This document shows positions 42,252 to 50,569 of a DNA stretch of 64,000 nucleotides, piece by piece. The position numbers were made by a program, and so were the translations under genes. The notes under the pieces are model-generated. The model was not told the origin of the DNA and ran no database searches. It saw only the letters and a list, made by a program, of their open reading frames with translations. The DNA is from Salegentibacter sp. 24 (lineage in GTDB: Bacteria; Bacteroidota; Bacteroidia; Flavobacteriales; Flavobacteriaceae): assembly GCF_004362395.1 (NCBI RefSeq), contig NZ_SNWE01000005.1:124001-188000 (forward strand). The letters run 5' to 3'. How positions within the stretch are numbered: position 1 is the first letter of the stretch; the number at the start of each line of letters is the position of its first letter.

Positions 42252-45200
42252 ATGTTTACTAAATACCTCCCGGCCATCTTTCTATTATTGCTAGCCACTA
42301 ACCTATTTTCCCAGGAAAAAGAAGACGAAAAAAAATGGAATGTTAATGATCCTTATTCCGATGACTGGAAAATAAACAAGATCCCTCTGCAAACCGATGA
42401 AGGCACGTGGATGAACCTGGATGTTTCTCCCGATGGAAAGACTATCGTTTTTGACCTCTTAGGTGATATTTATAAAATGCCTATCAGGGGTGGAAAGGCT
42501 AAAATATTAAGAAGTGGAATGGCTTACGAGGTCCAGCCCCGTTTTAGCCCAGATGGTTCTAAAATCTCTTTCACCAGCGATGCCGGTGGTGGCGACAACA
42601 TCTGGATTATGAACAGCGAGGGAGAAAATGTAAGACAACTTACTAAGGAGGATTTCCGTTTATTAAATAATGCTGTTTGGACACCTGATGGAAATGCTGT
42701 TGTGGCCAGAAAGCATTTCACCTCCGGGCGATCTTTAGGGGCAGGCGAAATGTGGCTCTACCATATTGGGGGTGATGGTGGTTTACAACTTACAGAGCGT
42801 AAGAACGATCAGCAGGATGTCAACGAACCCAGTATCTCCCCAGATGGGCGGTACCTTTATTATAGTGAAGATATGTATCCCGGCGGGATGTTTCAGTACA
42901 ATAAAGATCCAAATAAGCAGATTTACGTTATAAAAAGATACGATTTTCAAACCGGTGAGAATACCATTATTACCGGAGGTCCCGGCGGCGCTGCAAGACC
43001 ACAGGTTTCTCCTGATGGTAAGAAACTTGCATTCGTAAAGCGTGTTAGGACCAAATCGGTATTATACATTCATGATCTGGAAACCGGAGAAGAATGGCCT
43101 GTTTACGATAAATTAAGTAAGGATCAACAGGAAACCTGGGCGATTTTTGGTGTTTACCCAGGCTTTAGCTGGATGCCTACGGGGGAAGAAATCGTATTTT
43201 GGAGCGGAGGTAAAATCAATAAGGTTAATATTGAAAATTATGAGACCAGAATAATTCCATTTGAGGTAGAAAATACTATTGAAATCGCGGAAAGCCATCG
43301 TAGTGAACACCAGGTTTTTTCCAAAGAATTCAATCCAAAAGTTATTCGCCAGGCTGTGACCTCACCAGATGGAAAAACCCTCGTTTTTAACGCGGTTGGC
43401 TATTTATGGAAAAAATCCCTGCCCAATGGGAGACCAAAAAGGATTACTGATGATGATGATTTTGAGTTTGAACCGGATTTTTCGCCCGATGGAAAAGAGA
43501 TTGTTTATGTAAGTTGGAATGATAAGCAAATGGGTGCTTTGATGAAGGTTGATTTAGACGGAGGGCAGCCACAGAAATTGACTTCGGAAAAAGGCATTTA
43601 CAGGAACCCGTCCTTTTCAAATAATGGAGAACAAATTGTTTTTGTAAAAGAAGAAGGCAATAGCGACCAGGGACAAACTTTCAGTAAAGAACCTGGGATC
43701 TATACCATTAGCACTTCAGGAGAAAATAAAATTAAAATTCACGATTCGGGAGATTTCCCAATGTACAATAAGGACGATACACGGATTTTCTTTCAAACCG
43801 GTGGGTCGCTTATGGGTAACCTGGAAAAAAGCTTAAAGAGTATAGATTTAAGCGGAAATGATGAGCGTACACACATCAATTCTAAACACGCGAACCGATT
43901 GGTTCCTAGCCCGGATAACAAATGGGTGGTTTTTAGTCATTTGCACCAGGCCTATCTGGCGCCCCTTACACTTACTGGACGACCTTTAGATTTGGACGAC
44001 AAGACCAAAAGCATCCCTGTCACTCAAATTACCAAAGATGCGGGAATGAACCTTCACTGGTCTAATAATAGTAAAAATGTGCATTGGACTTTAGGAGATG
44101 AGTATTTTACCAATAAAGTTTCAGAGCGTTTTACCTTTCTGAAAAACTCGCCAGATTCAATCCCTGCCATCACGGAAAAAGGAACAAAAATTGGACTTCA
44201 AGTGGAAACTGATGTTCCGGAGGGAAAAATTGTTTTTACCAATGCACATATCATTACCATGGATGGTGAGAAAATTATTGAAAATGGTAGCATTGTAGTT
44301 GATAAGAATAAAATTGTTTCTATTGGGGAAACTTCAGATGTAAAAATTCCTAATAGTGCTAAAGTCTATGACCTGCAAGGTAAAACCATAATGCCTGGAA
44401 TAGTAGATGCACACGCTCACATAGGTGCATTTAGATATGGTTTGACACCCGAAAAACACTGGCCTTTATATGCCAATATGGGTTTTGGGGTGACCACCGT
44501 TCACGATCCTTCAGCTTTAAGTGAGAGTATTTTTAGTATGGCTGAACTGGTTAAGGCCGGTGAGATGGTTGGTCCGCGAATCTATTCCACTGGAATCATC
44601 CTGTATGGAGCAGAAGGCGATTTCAAAGCGGTGATAAATAATCTTGAAGACGCAAGGTCAGCTTTAAGAAGAACAAAAGCTTTTGGCGCGACATCAGTAA
44701 AAAGCTACAATCAGCCGCGCCGTGAGCAGCGTCAGCAAATCATGCAGGCTGCCAAGGATTTAAATATGAACGTTGTTCCTGAAGGCGGAAGCACATTCTT
44801 TCACAATATGAATATGATTGTCGACGGGCACACCGGAATTGAACACAATATTCCCGTGGCCCCAGTATATGAAGACGTAAAAACCCTATGGAGCAATAGT
44901 AATACCGGTTATACCCCCACACTTATTGTAAATTATGGAGGAATAAATGGGGAATATTATTTTTACGAAAAAGATAATGTTTGGGAACATAAGCGTTTGT
45001 TGAATTTTACCCCTAGACAAATTGTAGATTCAAGATCAAGACACCGAACCAAACTTCCCCAGGAAGAATATGAAAACGGTCCCATTTTAGTTTCTCAGAC
45101 TGCAAAGGCCCTTTCCGATCTTGGCGTAAAAGTGAATCTGGGCGCCCACGGCCAACTGCAGGGACTTGGTGCGCATTGGGAACTATGGTTATTGCACATG

Positions 45201-45545
45201 GGTGGAATGACCAATATGGAAGCCTTACAAGCGGCAACAATTAACGGAGCACAATATATTGGAATGGGGAGTGAAATTGGCTCTTTGGAAGTAGGGAAAC
45301 TAGCTGATTTGATCGTTCTGGAAAAAAACCCACTGAACGATATTCGTAATTCAGAGACGGTCATCTACACTATGGTTAACGGAAGGTTATTCGATGCCCA
45401 GACAATGAATGAAATCGGAAACCACCCAAAAGAGCGTGGCAAATTTTACTGGGAGAACAATAAGTATAACGCAGCTTTCCCATGGCACGAAAGCAACCAG
45501 AGTTTTACCGCACCAGGTTGTATTTGCCATAAGCTGACCAATTAA
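42252..45545 (+). CDS. Exported TolB-like propeller / amidohydrolase fusion protein
   Basis: A 1097-residue exported protein with signal peptide MFTKYLPAIFLLLLATNLFSQ. Residues about 50-640 hold repeated PD40-type blades (VSPDGKTIVF, FSPDGSKISF, ISPDGRYLYY, VSPDGKKLAF, TSPDGKTLVF, FSPDGKEIVY), forming one or two TolB-like propellers. Residues about 670-1075 form an imidazolonepropionase-like amidohydrolase with the metal motif MPGIVDAHAHIG, later histidine GIEHNI and the end segment GSLEVGKLADLIVLEKNP. The substrate is unknown; a periplasmic peptide or cyclic-amide hydrolase is likely. It stands as a single gene. Confidence 0.9.
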   Translation: MFTKYLPAIFLLLLATNLFSQEKEDEKKWNVNDPYSDDWKINKIPLQTDEGTWMNLDVSPDGKTIVFDLLGDIYKMPIRGGKAKILRSGMAYEVQPRFSPDGSKISFTSDAGGGDNIWIMNSEGENVRQLTKEDFRLLNNAVWTPDGNAVVARKHFTSGRSLGAGEMWLYHIGGDGGLQLTERKNDQQDVNEPSISPDGRYLYYSEDMYPGGMFQYNKDPNKQIYVIKRYDFQTGENTIITGGPGGAARPQVSPDGKKLAFVKRVRTKSVLYIHDLETGEEWPVYDKLSKDQQETWAIFGVYPGFSWMPTGEEIVFWSGGKINKVNIENYETRIIPFEVENTIEIAESHRSEHQVFSKEFNPKVIRQAVTSPDGKTLVFNAVGYLWKKSLPNGRPKRITDDDDFEFEPDFSPDGKEIVYVSWNDKQMGALMKVDLDGGQPQKLTSEKGIYRNPSFSNNGEQIVFVKEEGNSDQGQTFSKEPGIYTISTSGENKIKIHDSGDFPMYNKDDTRIFFQTGGSLMGNLEKSLKSIDLSGNDERTHINSKHANRLVPSPDNKWVVFSHLHQAYLAPLTLTGRPLDLDDKTKSIPVTQITKDAGMNLHWSNNSKNVHWTLGDEYFTNKVSERFTFLKNSPDSIPAITEKGTKIGLQVETDVPEGKIVFTNAHIITMDGEKIIENGSIVVDKNKIVSIGETSDVKIPNSAKVYDLQGKTIMPGIVDAHAHIGAFRYGLTPEKHWPLYANMGFGVTTVHDPSALSESIFSMAELVKAGEMVGPRIYSTGIILYGAEGDFKAVINNLEDARSALRRTKAFGATSVKSYNQPRREQRQQIMQAAKDLNMNVVPEGGSTFFHNMNMIVDGHTGIEHNIPVAPVYEDVKTLWSNSNTGYTPTLIVNYGGINGEYYFYEKDNVWEHKRLLNFTPRQIVDSRSRHRTKLPQEEYENGPILVSQTAKALSDLGVKVNLGAHGQLQGLGAHWELWLLHMGGMTNMEALQAATINGAQYIGMGSEIGSLEVGKLADLIVLEKNPLNDIRNSETVIYTMVNGRLFDAQTMNEIGNHPKERGKFYWENNKYNAAFPWHESNQSFTAPGCICHKLTN

Positions 45546-45575
45546 GTTAGGAAGTACTTTCAAAAATATCAGTTT

Positions 45576-45658
45576 AAAGACTAACCAAAAAATTTTAATA
45601 TTTACAGGAATTAAAATTTATTTTTACCTTTTAGGTCCGTTTTAGTTAGTCTTTTTTT
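45576..45658 (+). terminator. Possible long-loop terminator after the amidohydrolase gene
   Basis: AAAGACTAAC (45576-45585) and GTTAGTCTTT (45645-45654) can form a 10 bp stem followed by Ts. The loop of about 59 bases is long for an intrinsic terminator, so this is tentative. Confidence 0.35.
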
Positions 45659-45677
45659 TATCTTGAATTATAACATT

Positions 45678-46016
45678 ATGAGAAGAGTAAAACTCAGCAA
45701 TCCATTTAAGTCAAGAATAATAGATGAAGAACTTATTCGCGAGCACCTGGCCCTGGAACGCACCAAACTGGCCAATGAGCGCACCTTACTTTCTTATATT
45801 AGGGCATCGCTCTATTTGTTAATTGGTGGAATCGCGTTAATTCAGGTTAAAGAATATCCTAACCTGGTTTGGGTGGGCTATGTAGCACTTTTTATCTGTG
45901 TCCTTTTTATTCTGGTGGGGATTTCAAGATATGTTGTCTTAGATAGGAAACTCAACAAACTTTTGGAACCGGACAAGGAGGATGAGGATGGTACCTCCTC
46001 AAAAAAGAAACTATAA
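45678..46016 (+). CDS. DUF202 (YidH family) membrane protein
   Basis: A 112-residue protein. The conserved stretch LALERTKLANERTLLSYIRA followed by a membrane helix SLYLLIGGIALIQV and a second helix WVGYVALFICVLFILVGISRYVV is diagnostic for DUF202/YidH. The charged tail DKEDEDGTSSKKKL is probably cytosolic. An in-frame TTG five codons upstream exists, but the ATG is chosen. The stop codon directly abuts the next gene. Confidence 0.85.
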   Translation: MRRVKLSNPFKSRIIDEELIREHLALERTKLANERTLLSYIRASLYLLIGGIALIQVKEYPNLVWVGYVALFICVLFILVGISRYVVLDRKLNKLLEPDKEDEDGTSSKKKL

Positions 46017-46388
46017 TTGTTACAAAGTTTCACCCATTATTTTCTCCATTTTATCGCCATTGGCGCTATTGCCTGGTTTTATGATAAAAAGAATTGGAAA
46101 AAGAACTGGCTGATTTTACTGGCCACTATGGCCGTGGATCTTGATCATATTTTCGCTGATCCTTTATTTGACCCTATGCGCTGTGGCATTGGCTACCATC
46201 CCTTACATTCCAAACTGGCCATACTCACCTATTTTTTAGGAGTGATCTTCACTAAGAACAAGATTCTTCGGCTGATTTTTATCGGTTTGTTATTTCATAT
46301 GCTTACCGATTTTACAGATTGTCTCTGGATGTTCTCTAAATGCTCCGAATGCTACACTTCTTCCCAGGTCTTTAAATGGTTTCATTGA
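46017..46388 (+). CDS. DUF6122 family membrane protein
   Basis: A 123-residue protein with about four hydrophobic segments. The segment DLDHIFADPLFDPMRCGIGYHPLHS is typical for this family, and its His, Asp and Cys residues suggest a metal site. Translation seems to begin at TTG directly after the TAA stop of the DUF202 gene, giving MLQSFTHYFLHF, which matches how family members begin; no ATG lies at a suitable place. Function unknown. Confidence 0.75.
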   Translation: MLQSFTHYFLHFIAIGAIAWFYDKKNWKKNWLILLATMAVDLDHIFADPLFDPMRCGIGYHPLHSKLAILTYFLGVIFTKNKILRLIFIGLLFHMLTDFTDCLWMFSKCSECYTSSQVFKWFH

Positions 46389-47098
46389 AGTTTTTTTTAA
46401 TACCTAGTAATTTCTTTAAGCGATAGTAGCTGGAATTTACTTTTTAAAAAATCCAGGAACCTCGGTTTTTAGATTAAAATACCAGTTTCCGAGTCTTACT
46501 TACGAAATGATTAAGCGCTAATATTTCTGTTTTTTCATCATTGAGCATTCCCAGTTTTACAAGAAAATGCTAAGCTTTTATGATATCAGGAAAAATAATT
46601 CCAATCTAACCTTTATTATCACCTGAGGGATTGTAAGGAGCATCGGGCAAGAGCCATCACCTAAAAATAATTTCGCTATAGTCTTGCTTGAGTTCTAATA
46701 GCAATTTTTCTGCCTGAAGTGTTATTCTACGCTTTTAAATTCTTTAGGTGATAATAATCCGGGTTTAATATCACTAAAAGAAATCAGCATATTTTTCCCT
46801 TGTCGATAATGATTTAGGATGATCAGTTGATTCTCACTTCAATATCCTGAATTTTTGGCCCTGAAAAAGGGAGCATGTGCGGGATGATGGTTATAACACG
46901 CTGCATTTAGTATTCTTCGATATAGACTATTTGAATGCAAATGAATTAAATTTGTTCCAACACTGATTCAAAAAAACCTGGAAATTTTCTGGTACTGCCT
47001 ATCAAAGTAGATTAAACCCACAAGCTTCTTAAGTAAACATAAGCGCTTCGAAAAGATAAGGTATGATCAGTACAGAAACTGGCAAAAACTAAAACTTC
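46389..47098. other. 710 bp stretch without an intact gene
   Basis: No credible ORF, RNA gene or mobile element is seen. On the minus strand short translatable pieces occur between about 46630 and 46800, one starting MLISFSDIKPGLLSPKEFKS and another TLQAEKLLLELKQDYSEIIF, interrupted by stops and requiring a frame change. This would fit a decayed gene, but I cannot name it, and the region could be plain spacer DNA. Confidence 0.35.
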
Positions 47099-47992
47099 TT
47101 AATATTTAGCGGCAATTTTACTTAAATTTTCCAGCGATACTTTCAAGTTCTGCAGTTGAGGGTTATTTTTATTCAATTTAAATCTTTTGGCTAAAAACGC
47201 TGGATCATTATAGGAAATTTTGACCACGCCGGCCTCATCACGCCAAATCAGGAATTTAGTGGGGAACTCCAAAGCTATTTTCGTTTTTTCCTGCATGATG
47301 GAAGTTCCTGTTTTTGGATACCCAAAGATAATGAGGCGTGTTGGGCGCAGCCCCAGACCTACTTTCTGCGCGTTTCTAAAATGATCTATTTCTGCGAAAA
47401 TATCCAGGTCGGGATCATTTTTAATTATGCTCAATAATCTATCATAGGTAGTATTGAAATCAAAATCACTTATTTCTGAAATAATACCTTCATGCATATC
47501 TAAATTAAATTTTCCAGTTTTTTCAATTTTCCCTCCCGTGGCTTTGGCGGCCATATTTTTAAGCTCCTTTTTAATTCCTGTAAGATTCTTTACTCTTTTA
47601 AAATCATACCTGGACCTTAAATAATTAATACTGTTGTAAGCAACTATAGTTTTATTCTCTTTGTCATATACCAAAATTTTAAAGGGAAGTTCCAAGCCGG
47701 CCAATTGATCTTTTTGCATTAACATAGTTCCAAGTCTTGCATTTTCAAACATTAAAACACTTGCTTGCGGAAGATTCAGCTTAGCTTTTTCCGCATATTT
47801 AGAATGGTCAATTTTAGCATTAATAGAGAAAACTTCATCTTGTTTTAATAATTTTTCTAAGCGGGAGATCGTTTTTTTAAAATCGTATTTGCTTTCACCC
47901 ATCATCAAGTGATCGTTTTGCTTTTCCTGGGCATAGAGGTCAAGAATTCCGAAGAAAAAAATTAAGAAAATGAATTTTAACAGGGATTTCAT
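47099..47992 (-). CDS. Exported protein with two DUF302 domains
   Basis: A 297-residue protein with a signal peptide ending in LDLYAQ near residue 21. Two similar halves follow (about 35-150 and 165-280), each with a KTISRLEKLL or TTYDRLLSII helix, an IDHSKYAEKA or IDHFRNAQKV segment and a LMFENARLGTMLM or IIFGYPKTGTSIM strand, the pattern of DUF302. Probably periplasmic; role unknown. It is transcribed away from the neighbouring kinase gene. Confidence 0.85.
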   Translation of the reverse strand: MKSLLKFIFLIFFFGILDLYAQEKQNDHLMMGESKYDFKKTISRLEKLLKQDEVFSINAKIDHSKYAEKAKLNLPQASVLMFENARLGTMLMQKDQLAGLELPFKILVYDKENKTIVAYNSINYLRSRYDFKRVKNLTGIKKELKNMAAKATGGKIEKTGKFNLDMHEGIISEISDFDFNTTYDRLLSIIKNDPDLDIFAEIDHFRNAQKVGLGLRPTRLIIFGYPKTGTSIMQEKTKIALEFPTKFLIWRDEAGVVKISYNDPAFLAKRFKLNKNNPQLQNLKVSLENLSKIAAKY

Positions 47993-48169
47993 AACTTTAA
48001 TTATAGCTTTAAATTAATCAATTTTAGGTAGATAGGGAATCAAAAATTATAACTTTTCAAGTTTTATGAGTATTTTGATAAAGTGTAAAATTCAGGGTCC
48101 TTTTATTCTTGTATCTTTACACTCTCGCTTTTTTAGCGGCCCTAACAACCATCTAATTTCAATGAATTT

Positions 48170-48784
48170 ATGCACGTAGCGATTGCAGGGAATATTGGCG
48201 CGGGTAAGACCACCCTCACTAAATTATTAGCAAAACATTACAACTGGGAAGCGCAGTATGAAGATGTATTGGAAAATCCCTATCTCGAAGATTTTTATAA
48301 TAAAATGGAGCGATGGTCCTTTAATCTCCAAATTTACTTTTTAAATAGTCGATTTAGGCAAATTCTCCAAATCCGGGAAAGCGGAAAGAAAATTATCCAG
48401 GACAGGACCATTTATGAAGATGCTCATATTTTTGCGCCCAACCTACATGCGATGGGCCTGATGACCAACCGGGATTTTGAGAATTACAGTTCGCTTTTTG
48501 ATCTTATGGAAAGTGTGGTACAAGGGCCTGACCTTCTTATTTACTTGCGAAGTAGCATTCCCAACCTGGTTTCGCAAATACATAAACGAGGCCGAGAATA
48601 CGAGAATTCTATTTCTATAGATTATTTAAGCAGGTTAAACGAAAGATATGAAGCCTGGGTTCACAATTATAACAAGGGAAATCTGTTAATTATAGATGTG
48701 GATAATATTAACTTTGTAGATAATCCAGAAGATCTAGGAGATATTATCAACCGAATTGATGCTGAGATCCACGGATTATTTTAA
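48170..48784 (+). CDS. Deoxynucleoside kinase
   Basis: A 204-residue dNK-family kinase that phosphorylates deoxynucleosides in the salvage pathway. The P-loop is AIAGNIGAGKTTLTKLL at the start, IIQDRTIYEDAHIFA carries the DR(S/T) substrate motif near residue 85, and IHKRGREYENSI is the LID with arginines. It resembles bacterial deoxyadenosine/deoxyguanosine kinases; substrate preference is not readable. The fatty-acid hydroxylase gene begins 13 bp after its stop. Confidence 0.9.
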   Translation: MHVAIAGNIGAGKTTLTKLLAKHYNWEAQYEDVLENPYLEDFYNKMERWSFNLQIYFLNSRFRQILQIRESGKKIIQDRTIYEDAHIFAPNLHAMGLMTNRDFENYSSLFDLMESVVQGPDLLIYLRSSIPNLVSQIHKRGREYENSISIDYLSRLNERYEAWVHNYNKGNLLIIDVDNINFVDNPEDLGDIINRIDAEIHGLF

Positions 48785-48797
48785 AAATTTAGTGAAG

Positions 48798-49463
48798 ATG
48801 GAATCAACAAAACTTAAACGGCCAAAACACAAGGGTTCACCAAAGTTATTTAACAACCCTATTCTGGAAAAATTAACCCATACCCATATTTCGATTCCGC
48901 TAATTATTTTTGGAGTAATCGCAGCGGCATTAATCTACTATGGGATTATAGAAAAGGGTTTTAAGGCGCCCTTGATGATAGGCCTTTTTATTACCGGACT
49001 TTTCTTTTTTACTTTCGTGGAATATATAATGCACCGCTATTTATATCATCTTCCGGCAACTAGCGAGCGAAAGAAAAAGATTTCTTATACGATGCACGGG
49101 GTACACCACGATTATCCGAAGGATAAATCGCGATTAGCCATGCCACCGGTTTTAAGTTTGATTATAGCTACTGTACTTTTTATTATTTACAGGGCTGTTT
49201 TAGGGGATTATGTGTTTGGATTTTTAGCCGGGTTTTTAATCGGTTATGCTGCTTATTTGGCGGTACATTATTCGGTGCATGCCTTTAAAGTTCCCGATAA
49301 TTTTTTAAAAATCTTATGGCATCATCACAGCATTCACCATTATCGTGAGTCTGACAGGGCCTTTGGCGTTTCTTCTCCATTGTGGGATCATATTTTTAGG
49401 ACAATGCCAAGAAAAGCGGCTTCTAGTCGTAAAACGGCCGTGGGGCAAAGTATTGATGATTAA
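48798..49463 (+). CDS. Fatty acid hydroxylase / sterol desaturase family membrane protein
   Basis: A 221-residue di-iron membrane enzyme. Histidine clusters are visible as MHRYLYH near residue 80, MHGVHHDYP near 100, VHYSVHAF near 160 and HHHSIHHYRESDRAFG near 175, with four or five hydrophobic helices between. The pattern resembles FA2H-type hydroxylases, which place a 2-hydroxyl on fatty acids of sphingolipids; flavobacterial lipids often carry such groups, but the product is not known here. I start at ATG 48798, after the kinase stop; an overlapping upstream start at 48756 is unlikely. Confidence 0.86.
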   Translation: MESTKLKRPKHKGSPKLFNNPILEKLTHTHISIPLIIFGVIAAALIYYGIIEKGFKAPLMIGLFITGLFFFTFVEYIMHRYLYHLPATSERKKKISYTMHGVHHDYPKDKSRLAMPPVLSLIIATVLFIIYRAVLGDYVFGFLAGFLIGYAAYLAVHYSVHAFKVPDNFLKILWHHHSIHHYRESDRAFGVSSPLWDHIFRTMPRKAASSRKTAVGQSIDD

Positions 49464-49470
49464 AAATATT

Positions 49471-50526
49471 TTAAATAAACCCATGCTTTTTCGCATGTAA
49501 AACGGCTTCCCGGGATGTTTCTACCATTAATAAGGGTGTGGTTTCAAAATCGTCTATAATACTAAGAACTCGATTCATCTGCTTTTTGTGTTTTACACTT
49601 CTTAGATAAATTGCGAGAATCCTATCGGGGAACTGCGCAGCAATTTCGGTATAAATCGATGCATCGTGTTCCCCACTGTCACCAATAAGAATAAAATTCA
49701 AATTAGGATAAGTCTGAAGTATATTGGTGATCTCCTTTTGTTTATGGGGTTTTTCAGGTTTCAAGCTACCATCAAACGGGGTTCTGAAATTCCGCAATAA
49801 AATGGGACCTTTTGGAAAAGCGTTGTGGTCCAGAAATAGTTTAAGATATTCATATAGATTCCAGGGGCTGTTGCTTAAATAGAAAATAGGATTATTGAGT
49901 TTAGCATTTCTGCCTTTGTGTAATTTTTGGTAAAATTCTGCCGCACCTTTTAGGGGTATTCTATTATATGCATTGGTTAGCAATGAATTCTTAAGCAACC
50001 GAAGCTTTAAAAATGAAGTTACACCGGTATGCAAAATAGTATCGTCTATATCGCTAATGACACCATATTCTGCCTGATTATGCGGAATTAAAAAATCGCC
50101 TTTAAAAGGATCTTCCAGCAATTCCGTTTTCTTTCCCAGCGGTCCTTTATAGTACACATCGTAATTTAGCCAACCTTCTTCATCGGCGTATTCAGCCAGG
50201 TCTTCTTCAATAATATCATCAAATAAAAAGTAACCTTCGTCATCAGTCTTTGTGCTAGCCTGTACCTTTCCTGGAAGGCTTAAATCTATTTGCGCTTCTG
50301 GTATTTCAAAAGTATCAAATTGTTTATAGGTGGTTTTAATAGTTTTAAAAATATTAGCGTCCTGGGTGATTTTTAATGGTTCGTTATCTAGCACCCTGCC
50401 CATAATGTAAAGGTGGGAATGAGTACCATAACTTCTATAAGGAGTAATTAAAACCCGGTCTATAAGTTTATACCGGCCGGCTAGCTTTCGTAGTCTTTTC
50501 TTCATTAATTTTCCGCTTTGGCTCAA
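49471..50526 (-). CDS. App1-type phosphatase domain protein (DUF2183)
   Basis: A 351-residue protein whose C-terminal half (about 160-320) has the HAD-like YGVISDIDDTILHTGV motif with the catalytic DxD and later NFILIGDSGEHD, typical of App1 phosphatidate phosphatase-like domains. The N-terminal half is beta-rich. It probably dephosphorylates a lipid or other small phosphate ester. The exact start is uncertain; ATG at 50505 (MKKRLRKLAG) is an alternative. It follows the ligD gene by 43 bp. Confidence 0.85.
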   Translation of the reverse strand: MSQSGKLMKKRLRKLAGRYKLIDRVLITPYRSYGTHSHLYIMGRVLDNEPLKITQDANIFKTIKTTYKQFDTFEIPEAQIDLSLPGKVQASTKTDDEGYFLFDDIIEEDLAEYADEEGWLNYDVYYKGPLGKKTELLEDPFKGDFLIPHNQAEYGVISDIDDTILHTGVTSFLKLRLLKNSLLTNAYNRIPLKGAAEFYQKLHKGRNAKLNNPIFYLSNSPWNLYEYLKLFLDHNAFPKGPILLRNFRTPFDGSLKPEKPHKQKEITNILQTYPNLNFILIGDSGEHDASIYTEIAAQFPDRILAIYLRSVKHKKQMNRVLSIIDDFETTPLLMVETSREAVLHAKKHGFI

Positions 50527-50569
50527 GGTAAAAATTCCCCATAAGCCTTACCCTGCTTTTAAATAAACT

